Source of the DNA: UBA1858 sp965227695 | GTDB lineage: Bacteria; Pseudomonadota; Gammaproteobacteria; UBA4575 | Direction of reading: 5' to 3' | DNA length: 64,000 bases | Assembly: GCA_965227695.1 (NCBI GenBank) | Contig: OZ245760.1 | Span: forward strand, 372,001 to 436,000 | The notes under the pieces: generated by a model | Seen by the model: the letters and a program-made list of their open reading frames with translations, nothing else | What the model was told of the DNA's origin: nothing | Database searches by the model: none | Position numbers and translations under genes: made by a program | Shown: positions 24,513 to 32,591 of the stretch, piece by piece | How the letters are laid out: the number at the start of each line of letters is the position of its first letter | Position numbering within the stretch: position 1 is the first letter of the stretch

Positions 24513-25601
24513 ATGAAGGATAGCTTTTATTCATCGATTGTCGATCATCAGACGACCGCAATTTTGTTACTAAATCAACAGTGTGAATTGGAATATATGA
24601 ACCCTGCGGCAGAAACTATATTTCGGGTCAGTAGCCAGCGAGCAAAAGGAATTGCTTTTTCATCCATGCTGGTCAATGAAGACGATAGCTTCTACCGACG
24701 TCTGCGAGATTCAATCGATGAAGGTGAATCCTGGACAGAGCATGAGTGCACTTTACGTGTGGCAGATAAAGAGATCACTGCAAATTGCACCATCAATCCG
24801 GTGACATTGGAAAATGATGAAAAGGTATTGGTTGAGATTGTCTCGCTAGACCGCCAGTTAAAAATTCTCAAAGAAAACCACTTGTTAAAAGAACACCAGG
24901 CGACGCGCAGTATGCTAAGAGGATTGGCCCACGAAATTAAGAATCCGCTGGGTGGTTTACGCGGTGCTGCACAGTTGCTGGAATCTGAGCTCGAAGATAA
25001 CGAGCTGACAGAATACACCCGTATTATCATCAAAGAAGCGGATCGATTACACAAACTGGTAGATCGTATGTTAGGCCCCAATATGGTGCCGAACAAAATG
25101 CCTCATAATATTCACGAGGTGTTACACCATGTATACAGCCTGATGTCAGCTGAAGAACATCAGAATATAAAATTTAGTATTGACTACGACCCGAGTATCC
25201 CAACGCTCAGCTTTGATCGTGACCTGTTGGTTCAGGCAATACTTAATATTACGCGGAATGCGATTCGGGCAGTTGATGATGAAGGGGAGATCATTTTTAA
25301 AACGCGTGTGTTGAGACATTATACGATTAACGGTAAAGCACACAAACTGGTTGCCTGTCTGAGCGTCATTGATAATGGTCCGGGGATTCCTGAAGATATT
25401 GCCACCAAGATATTTTTTCCGATGGTTTCAGGCCAGACAGATGGAACAGGCTTGGGTTTGGCAATTTCGCAAATGCTGATTAATCAACACGATGGACTAA
25501 TTGAATTTGAGTCAAGCAAGGGCAGAACTGAATTCAAAGTCATTTTACCAATCGATAGACAGGAACAACCCTTAAGTATAGAGAGCCACGGTGATGAATG
25601 A
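24513..25601 (+). CDS. ntrB: Nitrogen regulation sensor kinase NtrB (GlnL)
   Basis: Soluble two-component kinase that phosphorylates or dephosphorylates NtrC according to PII state. A PAS domain lies at about 8-120 (YMNPAAETIFRVS). The H-box LRGLAHEIKNPLGG has the phosphorylated H140, next to E. coli H139. N, G1 and G2 boxes (LNITRNAIRA, SVIDNGPGIP, GTGLGLAIS) form the ATPase domain at about 230-350. At 362 residues it is close to E. coli. There are no membrane segments. The stop overlaps the ntrC start by 8 nt, and AGAG lies before the ATG. Confidence 0.96.
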   Translation: MKDSFYSSIVDHQTTAILLLNQQCELEYMNPAAETIFRVSSQRAKGIAFSSMLVNEDDSFYRRLRDSIDEGESWTEHECTLRVADKEITANCTINPVTLENDEKVLVEIVSLDRQLKILKENHLLKEHQATRSMLRGLAHEIKNPLGGLRGAAQLLESELEDNELTEYTRIIIKEADRLHKLVDRMLGPNMVPNKMPHNIHEVLHHVYSLMSAEEHQNIKFSIDYDPSIPTLSFDRDLLVQAILNITRNAIRAVDDEGEIIFKTRVLRHYTINGKAHKLVACLSVIDNGPGIPEDIATKIFFPMVSGQTDGTGLGLAISQMLINQHDGLIEFESSKGRTEFKVILPIDRQEQPLSIESHGDE

Positions 25602-27015
25602 TGTATGGGTAATTGATGATGATCGGTCAATACGCTGGGTACTGGAACGGGCGCTTAAAAAAGCTGATTTGGAGGTGACATTATTTGATTCAGCCAACAA
25701 CGCAATGCAGGCACTGGCCACGTCCACTCCCCAGGTAATTATCACCGATGTGCGCATGCCAGGAATGGACGGATTTCAATTTTTACAGAAGGTGCAAACT
25801 CAGCATCCCGAGTTGCCCGTAATTGTTATGACAGCTCATTCTGATCTCGACAATGCTGTCAATGCATATCAGGGGGGTGCATTTGAATACCTGCCCAAGC
25901 CATTCGATGTTGATGAAGCCGTGGAGCTGACAAAACGTGCTTACCATGCCAATGATACAACTCCTTCACACGAGGCCGGAGTGGAGGGCGTGCCTGAAAT
26001 TATTGGTGAATCACAGGCAATGCAGGAAGTGTTTCGGGCTATCGGACGACTATCCCGTTCTAGTATTACAGTGCTGATTAATGGAGAAACCGGCACAGGA
26101 AAAGAGTTGGTAGCTCATGCATTGCACAGGCACTCGCTGCGGAGCGCCAAACCATTTATTGCTCTCAATATGGCCGCAATACCCAAGGATCTGCTTGAAT
26201 CTGAACTATTCGGCCATGAAAAAGGTGCATTTACAGGCGCCCAAAGCTTGCGCCGGGGTCGTTTTGAACAGGCCAATATGGGTACTCTTTTTCTTGATGA
26301 GATAGGGGATATGCCGGCAGATCTTCAAACTCGGCTGTTGCGTGTGTTGGCCGATGGTGAATTTTATCGGGTTGGTGGGCATGAACCCGTAAAAGTTGAC
26401 GTACGAATTATCGCTGCCACTCACCAAAATCTGCATGAGCTGGTAGAAAAAGGGCAGTTCAGGGAAGACTTGATGCATCGCCTGAACGTTATTCGTATTG
26501 AAGTGCCTTCCCTGCGTGAACGCAGGCAGGATATACCGCTGCTGCTTAAGTATTTTTTAAATTGTGCAGCCAAAGAACTTGAAGTTGAAACAAAACAGTT
26601 GGACTCTGAGGTGGTCAGTTATTTAAGCGGTCTTGAATGGTCAGGTAATGTCAGACAATTGGAAAACCTGTGTCGATGGTTAACTGTGATGGCCTCGGGT
26701 AAAACCATTCGAATGGAAGACTTGCCGCGCGACATTCGTGAAACAAGTGATGTGACTTTAGAGGCAGGCGTCAATTGGCAATCCATGCTGGCTCACTGGG
26801 CTGACCAGGAGCTTGAAAAAGGAGAAGCGGAAATTCTGCAAAATGCAATGCCCCAGTTTGAAAGAGTGCTCATAGAAGCGGCCATGAAAAAGACCGGTGG
26901 AAAACGCCAGCGTGCAGCAAAATTACTTGGATGGGGACGCAATACGCTCACACGCAAGATCCAGGAATTAAATATGTATGAATACAGTGGCAAGGCTACA
27001 GCAGCGGATCAATAA
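25594..27015 (+). CDS. ntrC: Nitrogen regulation response regulator NtrC (GlnG)
   Basis: Sigma-54 enhancer-binding activator. The receiver domain (1-120) has acidic residues D8-D10 and phospho-acceptor D52 in TDVRMPGMDG. The AAA+ domain (about 140-375) has Walker A GETGTGKE, the sigma-54 contact loop GAFTGA and LFLDEIGDMP. The C-terminal Fis-type helix-turn-helix (about 425-465) includes KRQRAAKLLGWGRNTLTRKI. ATG 25594 or the adjacent GTG 25591 can be the start; both overlap ntrB. Its own binding sites are visible upstream of glnA and ntrB. Confidence 0.97.
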   Translation: MNDVWVIDDDRSIRWVLERALKKADLEVTLFDSANNAMQALATSTPQVIITDVRMPGMDGFQFLQKVQTQHPELPVIVMTAHSDLDNAVNAYQGGAFEYLPKPFDVDEAVELTKRAYHANDTTPSHEAGVEGVPEIIGESQAMQEVFRAIGRLSRSSITVLINGETGTGKELVAHALHRHSLRSAKPFIALNMAAIPKDLLESELFGHEKGAFTGAQSLRRGRFEQANMGTLFLDEIGDMPADLQTRLLRVLADGEFYRVGGHEPVKVDVRIIAATHQNLHELVEKGQFREDLMHRLNVIRIEVPSLRERRQDIPLLLKYFLNCAAKELEVETKQLDSEVVSYLSGLEWSGNVRQLENLCRWLTVMASGKTIRMEDLPRDIRETSDVTLEAGVNWQSMLAHWADQELEKGEAEILQNAMPQFERVLIEAAMKKTGGKRQRAAKLLGWGRNTLTRKIQELNMYEYSGKATAADQ

Positions 27016-27189
27016 CAAACTAAATAATTTGCCCATTGCTGTGGACACAAACAAGTTCAAGTTTTCATGAGATTTTGGTTTTGGAAACAAGTGCGGCAGA
27101 CATTATCAGTGATAGATTTGATTGCGCAGTACCGATGTCTATTGTCTACGATGATTATGACATCAACGATAATAACGACCAATCGACGG

Positions 27190-28128
27190 CTAATGTAATT
27201 GTAAGCTCCCAATTAGTTGTGAAATATGAGAAAGATTATTTGATGTCAGGTAGTCATTAATGGTTTTGTTGATTTCTTCACATACCAGTGGGTCGTAGTA
27301 AAGCCCGGTACCAATACCGACAGCACTTGCCCCTGCAATGATAAATTCCAGCGCATCTTCACCAGAACAAATTCCACCCTGACCAATGATGGGAATATTG
27401 TATGCCTGGCAGACCTGATATACCTGGTGCACTTTCAATAGTGCAATGGGCTTGATGGCGGGCCCGGATAGACCACCCTGGTTATTACCAATCACGGGCT
27501 GGCGGGTGTTTATATCAATCGCCATCCCCATCAGGGTATTTATCACTGCAAATGCATCAGTCCCTGCATCGATACAACGCAACGCATTGTGTGCTATATC
27601 GGTCTGGTTGGGTGATAACTTGGTGATCAGAGGTTTGCTGGTAGCCGCCCGGCAAGCCGCGACAACGCGCGCGGACATGTCAGGATCATTGCCGAAAGCC
27701 ACTCCACCCTGTTTGACATTCGGACAGGAGATATTAATTTCGATCGCATCGATCGGTGAATTATCAAAGATCCTTGTTACTTGTGAATATTCCTCGAGAG
27801 TGGAGCCTGAGACATTGGCAATGTAACGCGTTTCGTTAAAGTCAAGTTTGGGTAAATAATCTTTAACGACAGAGTGTGCTCCCGGGTTCTGTAGTCCAAT
27901 GGCATTAAGCATGCCGGCAGGCGTTTCATAAATGCGGTGAGCAGGATTGCCTAATCGATTTTCGAGTGTTGTCCCTTTTAAGCAAACTGCGCCGACTTCT
28001 TGGTTAGAATAACCTGCGATACGCGTGTATTCTTGACCGAATCCTACGCACCCTGACAGAAGCACAAGTGGTGTCTGGAATTGCAGACCGCAGAAGGTAC
28101 TGCTTAATTGTTGATATTTAATACGCAT
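27190..28128 (-). CDS. pyrD: Dihydroorotate dehydrogenase, class 1 (PyrD, 1B-like)
   Basis: FMN-dependent flavoprotein of pyrimidine synthesis. INISCPNVKQGGVAFG carries the class 1 active-site Cys. LVLLSGCVGFGQEY near the N-terminus and IIGQGGICSGEDALEFIIAG plus GIGTGLYYDP near the C-terminus are FMN-binding parts. At 312 residues it is cytosolic, unlike the membrane class 2 enzyme of E. coli. No pyrK (the 1B electron-transfer partner) is in the window. I chose ATG 28128; a longer frame to 28257 would run back through trmL. The start codon shares CATG with the trmL start on the other strand. Confidence 0.9.
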   Translation of the reverse strand: MRIKYQQLSSTFCGLQFQTPLVLLSGCVGFGQEYTRIAGYSNQEVGAVCLKGTTLENRLGNPAHRIYETPAGMLNAIGLQNPGAHSVVKDYLPKLDFNETRYIANVSGSTLEEYSQVTRIFDNSPIDAIEINISCPNVKQGGVAFGNDPDMSARVVAACRAATSKPLITKLSPNQTDIAHNALRCIDAGTDAFAVINTLMGMAIDINTRQPVIGNNQGGLSGPAIKPIALLKVHQVYQVCQAYNIPIIGQGGICSGEDALEFIIAGASAVGIGTGLYYDPLVCEEINKTINDYLTSNNLSHISQLIGSLQLH

Positions 28129-28591
28129 GTTTAATATTGTTTTATTTGAACCAGAAATTCCCCCCAATACCGGGAATATTATGCGATTGTGTGCGAATAC
28201 CGGGTGCACATTACATCTAATCCATCCACTTGGCTTTGAAATAAATGACAAGCGCATGCGCCGAGCAGGCCTTGACTATATCGACAATAATCTGCTCAAG
28301 GAATACCCGGATTATATAACCTGCATGAATCAGTTCGCGGCCCACCGGATTTTTGCCTGCTCCACCAAGGGCATCACGCATTATACAGAGATAAGATATC
28401 AGGCGGGTGACGTATTTGTTTTTGGTCCGGAAACAAGAGGTTTGCCTGCTCAAGTGCTGGCAGGTTTTGATTCCAGCCAGGTCTTGCGAATACCGATGTT
28501 AAAAAATAGCCGTAGCATGAATTTATCAAATACGGTAGCAATTTTTGTATTTGAAGCCTGGCGCCAGAATAATTTTATCGGGGGAATATAG
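28127..28591 (+). CDS. trmL: tRNA (cytidine/uridine-2'-O)-methyltransferase TrmL
   Basis: SPOUT-family enzyme that methylates the wobble base (position 34) of tRNA-Leu. MFNIVLFEPEIPPNTGNIMR at the N-terminus is almost the E. coli sequence. The knot motifs FGPETRGLP and IPMLKNSRSMNLSNTVAIF are intact. At 154 residues it is normal length. The start codon overlaps the pyrD start on the opposite strand, so its promoter must lie inside pyrD. No clear ribosome-binding site is visible. gpsA converges from the right, 11 bp away. Confidence 0.95.
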   Translation: MFNIVLFEPEIPPNTGNIMRLCANTGCTLHLIHPLGFEINDKRMRRAGLDYIDNNLLKEYPDYITCMNQFAAHRIFACSTKGITHYTEIRYQAGDVFVFGPETRGLPAQVLAGFDSSQVLRIPMLKNSRSMNLSNTVAIFVFEAWRQNNFIGGI

Positions 28592-28602
28592 TTGTGTGCC
28601 AG

Positions 28603-29610
28603 TTACTCCACTTCAAACTTTAGTGAGCGTGACAATAAATCCTCTACAGCCAGGCGAGCAGGTTTATTGTCATACAGTATTTCATACACCTGGTTGGTAA
28701 TAGGCAGCTCCGTATCCATCTTGTTGGCCAATTTAAATATGACTTCGGTGGCATATTTTCCTTCTATAACTTGACCGATGCTGGCTTCTACCTGTTTGGC
28801 AGATTGGCCTGCACCTATGCCCAGGCCAAAACGTCGATTACGCGAGAGGTCTTCAGTACATGTCAATACAATATCTCCAATGCCGGAAAGTCCCATGAAT
28901 GTTTCCAGATGTGCATTGAACAGTCTGCCAAAACGCACCATTTCTGTGATGCCACGGGTAATCAGGGCGGCACGGGCATTGGCACCAAATGCCAGGCCAT
29001 CATTAATTCCGGACGCAATGGCAAGTATGTTCTTGAAGGCACCACCAATCTCCACACCTGTAACATCCGTGCTGACGTAGGCGCGAAATAAAGGATGGTG
29101 AAATAACCCGGCTGCCTGTTGGGCAAATTCTGAATCGCTGCTGGCGATTGTCACGGCGGTAGGTAGTCCCTGGCCAACTTCCTGGGCAAATGAGGGACCT
29201 GACAGAATAGCGACGGGGAGTGTTGCTGGCAATTCTTCACTGGCTACCTGATGTAAAAATTTACCAGTATCAAGTTCCAGTCCTTTGCATGCCCAGATGG
29301 TGCCAATCAGTCTGCTGGTCGCATGTTGATGTATAGCCTGCATGATCGTTCTCATAGCCGTACTCGGGGTAGCAATGACTATATGTGTAGAGTTTTTGAT
29401 TAAGGTCGCCAACTCGGGGCAAACAGTAATATTAACCGGCAGGCTAATCCCCGGCAGGTAACGTTTATTTTCTCTGGTGTTAATTAGGTTTTGCAGAGCC
29501 TCATGTCCCCTTCCCCAAAGGCAGACCTTGCGATGCACTCTGGACAGGTGTATTGCCAGAGCCGTTCCCCATGCCCCGGCCCCGATGACTCCAATGGATG
29601 TGTTAGACAT
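28603..29610 (-). CDS. gpsA: Glycerol-3-phosphate dehydrogenase [NAD(P)+]
   Basis: Makes sn-glycerol 3-phosphate for phospholipid synthesis. The N-terminal nucleotide-binding motif GVIGAGAWGTALA (about 8-20), LSGPSFAQEVGQGLPTAV, the catalytic Lys region GGAFKNILAIASGI and NARAALITRGITEM are all family signatures. At 335 residues it is full-length. It is the last gene of the minus-strand series rhodanese-grxC-secB-gpsA, a gene order also found in E. coli. Confidence 0.97.
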   Translation of the reverse strand: MSNTSIGVIGAGAWGTALAIHLSRVHRKVCLWGRGHEALQNLINTRENKRYLPGISLPVNITVCPELATLIKNSTHIVIATPSTAMRTIMQAIHQHATSRLIGTIWACKGLELDTGKFLHQVASEELPATLPVAILSGPSFAQEVGQGLPTAVTIASSDSEFAQQAAGLFHHPLFRAYVSTDVTGVEIGGAFKNILAIASGINDGLAFGANARAALITRGITEMVRFGRLFNAHLETFMGLSGIGDIVLTCTEDLSRNRRFGLGIGAGQSAKQVEASIGQVIEGKYATEVIFKLANKMDTELPITNQVYEILYDNKPARLAVEDLLSRSLKFEVE

Positions 29611-29646
29611 ACGGTTGTCTTTTTACGCGAGGTTAGGTTGCACGTA

Positions 29647-30108
29647 TTAGTGTTTGGTGTCGGTGGGCGCTTCCTGCTGTTCTTTTAGCTTTGCCAGTTG
29701 CTGCTGATATAATGCATCAAAATTAACCGGCGATAACAGTAATGGAGGAAAACCTCCTTTTGTCACCAGGTCAGAGATCGCCTCACGCGCATATGGAAAC
29801 AGGGTATGAGGACAATAACTGCCAATCAGGTGGTTGCGCTGCTCGTCAGGAAAATTGCTTATCAGAAACACACCCGACTGCTTTATCTCAACCAGGAAAG
29901 CCGTGCGTTCATTTTGCGAAGATGTCACAGTGACATTGAGTGTGACCTCATATAGCTCGTCTGCTATTTTTGTATTGTTTGCAGCCAGATGAATATCTGT
30001 TTTGGGCTGCCAGTTCTCACGAAATACATCCGGGGCATTGGGTGATTCAAAAGAAGCATCTTTGATGAATATTTTTTGAATCTCGAATTTTTGGTCGTTT
30101 TCTGCCAT
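29647..30108 (-). CDS. secB: Protein-export chaperone SecB
   Basis: Tetrameric cytoplasmic chaperone that hands unfolded preproteins to SecA. FEIQKIFIKDASFESPNAP near the N-terminus, HLIGSYCPHTLFPYAREAIS in the middle and GGFPPLLLSPVNFDALY towards the C-terminus are highly conserved. 153 residues, normal. It is 27 bp after grxC and 36 bp before gpsA, in one operon. Confidence 0.97.
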   Translation of the reverse strand: MAENDQKFEIQKIFIKDASFESPNAPDVFRENWQPKTDIHLAANNTKIADELYEVTLNVTVTSSQNERTAFLVEIKQSGVFLISNFPDEQRNHLIGSYCPHTLFPYAREAISDLVTKGGFPPLLLSPVNFDALYQQQLAKLKEQQEAPTDTKH

Positions 30109-30135
30109 TAGATCGCTTTAACTTGAGTATGTGTA

Positions 30136-30399
30136 TTAATCAATGCCGAGCATGGAATTAAGCTTGCCTTCGCGGTTGAGCTCGGCAAGATCATCAAAGC
30201 CACCGACATGTGTATCATTGATAAAGATCTGGGGGATGCTGGTACGCTGGCTTAGTTTTTCCATTTCTGTACGTATCGCGGGGTCGCTATCCACGTTGAC
30301 TTCTTCATAGGATACGCCTTTACTGTCCAGTAAGCGTTTAGCCGCAGTACAATAAGGGCATAAATTTCCACTATAAACTTTAATCTTCGCTGCTGTCAT
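30136..30399 (-). CDS. grxC: Glutaredoxin 3
   Basis: An 87-residue thiol-disulfide oxidoreductase with the CPYC active site (C14, C17), the TSIPQIFIND cis-Pro loop and the GGFDDLAELNREGKL C-terminal helix typical of GrxC. The ATG at 30399 gives the family length and overlaps the rhodanese stop by 4 nt (ATGA); the in-frame ATG at 30432 adds residues that belong to the preceding gene. Confidence 0.95.
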   Translation of the reverse strand: MTAAKIKVYSGNLCPYCTAAKRLLDSKGVSYEEVNVDSDPAIRTEMEKLSQRTSIPQIFINDTHVGGFDDLAELNREGKLNSMLGID

Positions 30400-30830
30400 T
30401 TTTTTACCACCGGTAAGTTGGCTACTTTCCATGCTTCAATGCCACCCTTAAGTGACATGACATTGGTAAAGTTGTTTTGCTTGAGAATTGCACATGCTTC
30501 ATTTGCGCGATGTCCAGATTTACAGTAAGCGATCACAGGCTTGTCAGCATTGGAGTGCAACTCATTCACGCGTTGCTTCAATACACTTAACGGATAATGC
30601 TTGGCATCACGTATTGACCCCTGTGCAAGCTCATTGTTTTCACGGATATCAATCAATATGGCGTCTTCCTTGTTAATTAACTGAACCGCTTCAGCCGGAG
30701 TGACGTCCTTGAATCCACGTAAGGCACGCTTTATTTCCATGCGCAGAATGAGCGCAATAATGACTCCAAGCGCAGCAAATAAAATTATGTTGTCAGTGAA
30801 AAAACTGGTTTCAGGCGTCATATTATTCAC
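30396..30830 (-). CDS. Membrane-anchored rhodanese-domain protein (YibN type)
   Basis: A 144-residue protein with one N-terminal membrane segment (about 14-30, NIILFAALGVIIALILRM) and a cytoplasmic single-domain rhodanese (about 45-140). The active-site loop AYCKSGHRA has the sulfur-carrying Cys. E. coli has the orthologous yibN in the same position before grxC-secB-gpsA. The exact sulfur substrate is unknown. An ArsR-type regulator with a candidate persulfide-sensing Cys pair is encoded 47 bp upstream on the same strand. Confidence 0.92.
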   Translation of the reverse strand: MNNMTPETSFFTDNIILFAALGVIIALILRMEIKRALRGFKDVTPAEAVQLINKEDAILIDIRENNELAQGSIRDAKHYPLSVLKQRVNELHSNADKPVIAYCKSGHRANEACAILKQNNFTNVMSLKGGIEAWKVANLPVVKK

Positions 30831-30877
30831 AGCCCATGAAGACGGGCGGATAGGTTAAGGTTAAATTTTACTTGTGA

Positions 30878-31225
30878 CTAGTGTACTGAACAAAAAACGT
30901 GTTGCATCATTTCTATCAGCTTGAGTGTTCGATCGTCTCCGACCTTATAGTAGACACGATTAGCGTCTTTACGCGACTTGAGTATGCCTTTGTCGCGCAG
31001 GATTGCCAGATGCTGGGAAATATTACTCTGGGAGGTACCGACATTTTCGACAATATCCTGCACACTCACTTCACGATTACCGAGGACGCAGAGAATCTTC
31101 AGGCGCAAAGGATGAGACATGGCTTTGAGTGAACGTGAAGCTCTCTCTATGTCTTCTTCTTTTGCCATCAGGTCTGATCGATTGAGTGATACAAAGCTCG
31201 TTTCAGTCATTTTGTTCACTTCCAT
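30878..31225 (-). CDS. ArsR-family repressor with SqrR/BigR-like cysteine pair
   Basis: A 115-residue winged-helix regulator. The core has KAMSHPLRLKILCVLGN, the recognition helix TSQSNISQHLAIL (about 64-76) and the wing RVYYKVGD. The ELCVC metal motif of arsenic and cadmium sensors is absent. The only cysteines are C46, in the second helix, and C112, in the last helix. Their spacing of 66 residues equals that of the dithiol persulfide sensors SqrR (C41/C107) and BigR (C42/C108), as I recall their numbering. Persulfide sensing is therefore a good hypothesis, helped by the adjacent rhodanese gene. ATG 31225 has AGGAT before it; ATG 31210 is an alternative. Confidence 0.85.
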   Translation of the reverse strand: MEVNKMTETSFVSLNRSDLMAKEEDIERASRSLKAMSHPLRLKILCVLGNREVSVQDIVENVGTSQSNISQHLAILRDKGILKSRKDANRVYYKVGDDRTLKLIEMMQHVFCSVH

Positions 31226-31243
31226 TCAAATCCTAATAAATTA

Positions 31244-31256
31244 ATAATGGCATTAT
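31244..31256. promoter_or_regulatory. Palindrome between the ArsR gene and envC
   Basis: ATAATG-G-CATTAT, perfect 6-bp arms around one base, in an AT-rich 80-bp divergent region about 20 bp from the ArsR start. Size and position suit an ArsR-family operator, so autoregulation is likely if it is bound. Control of envC from the same site is possible. Confidence 0.4.
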
Positions 31257-31305
31257 CTAATATTCTAAACCATTAATAAGCCGATAATAGTCGTGAATTA
31301 ATCTG

Positions 31306-32499
31306 TTGAATAGTTTTTTTACACAAATCCGCCAAATTACTAGCACTTTTGTTGTCGTGCGGATTTTTATTATTCTCTTGGTTTTGGAATTTTCATCTAT
31401 AAATCAAGTGGTTGCGGAATCAGATGTATCTGGTACCGAACAACGGCTGGATAAAATCAGCCAAATTATTGTGGAGATTGAAAAAAAACTAGAGAAACAT
31501 CAACAAAATCATGACGTTGTAAATAAGGAAATGATTAACCTAGAAAAGCAAATAGGCCATCTCCACCATGAAATAAAATCTACAAGTCAAAAAATACATG
31601 CGAGTGAGGCTGAATTTCAGCGACTTGAGCAGGAAAACGAGCGGTTGAGTCAGAAGCTGAAGCGTCATAATAAGCAGTTTCGGGAACAAATTCGGCTAGC
31701 CTACAGCTCAGGTTTCCAGAGTAAGTGGAAATTATTGCTTAGCCAACACAGCTTGCAGCATGCCGGTCGTAACATGGCCATTTACGATTTTGTCCATAAA
31801 GCGCGTGCTGAACAGGTTCAGAGCCTGCTCCAGCTGCTCGGGACGGTCGAAAAGAACCAGGTGGCGAGGCGTAAGCAACATGATAAACTGCAAAAATTGC
31901 TCAAAAAACAGTCAGATGCTCAGAAATCACTGAAGGAAATCCGGACAGAAAAGCAAGATATTCAAACGCGCCTGGCAAAAAAAATTGACCGGGCTACCAC
32001 CGAGCTGGCGGATGAAAAAGACAAACAGCAGCAGCTTAAAAAATTATTGCAACAGCTCAAAGCCAAGCAGCCCATTGGGCTATTCGCGGAACAAAAGGGA
32101 AGTTTGTCGTGGCCAAGTACGGGCAGCCTCTCACGTCGCTTTGGTGATCCCCGACAGGACACTGCCGGCACTGCATGGAATGGTGTGCTGATCCGAGCCA
32201 ATAAAGGAGACGATGTGAAAGCCATCTATTCCGGTACGGTCGTCTTTGCTGACTGGTTTGATCACTATGGCTGGCTGATTATTATCGATCATGGCAACGA
32301 TTATATGAGCTTATATGCTCATGCCGAGGGGCTATATAAAGATGTCAATGAAAAGGTTAACGAGGGCGATATCATTGCGATGGTTGGTGACTCAGGGGAT
32401 GTAGACCAGGCAAGCCTGTATTTTGAAATTCGTCGTCAGGGGGTACCAGTCAATCCTGCTGGCTGGTGTGTCACCCCTAAAATGGCTTATTCTCCTTAA
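31306..32499 (+). CDS. envC: Murein hydrolase activator EnvC
   Basis: Periplasmic activator of the amidases AmiA/B at the division septum. An N-terminal signal segment (about 19-37) is followed by two long coiled-coil stretches (about 40-130 and 170-260, Gln/Lys/Glu-rich). A LytM/M23-type C-terminal domain (about 275-390) contains GVLIRANKGDDVKAIYSGTV and IIDHGNDYMSLYAH. The lone peptidase-type histidines suggest a degenerate, regulatory LytM domain, as in EnvC. The TTG at 31306 is the longest start; GTG at 31357 would give a more compact signal peptide. In E. coli gpmM precedes envC; here it is absent. ctpA follows after 92 bp. Confidence 0.92.
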   Translation: MNSFFTQIRQITSTFVVVRIFIILLVLEFSSINQVVAESDVSGTEQRLDKISQIIVEIEKKLEKHQQNHDVVNKEMINLEKQIGHLHHEIKSTSQKIHASEAEFQRLEQENERLSQKLKRHNKQFREQIRLAYSSGFQSKWKLLLSQHSLQHAGRNMAIYDFVHKARAEQVQSLLQLLGTVEKNQVARRKQHDKLQKLLKKQSDAQKSLKEIRTEKQDIQTRLAKKIDRATTELADEKDKQQQLKKLLQQLKAKQPIGLFAEQKGSLSWPSTGSLSRRFGDPRQDTAGTAWNGVLIRANKGDDVKAIYSGTVVFADWFDHYGWLIIIDHGNDYMSLYAHAEGLYKDVNEKVNEGDIIAMVGDSGDVDQASLYFEIRRQGVPVNPAGWCVTPKMAYSP

Positions 32500-32591
32500 T
32501 ATGGAATCAATGATAGAAAGAGAAAATAAACTGTCACGGCCTAGTGCCTGTCGCAACCGGGATGGCATAGTCCAATTCAAGGAGAAATACC

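Noticed and set aside
27036..27260. 74-codon plus-strand frame between ntrC and pyrD
   Set aside because: Overlaps the pyrD 3' end, low-complexity Asp/Asn stretch, no Shine-Dalgarno; looks like chance.
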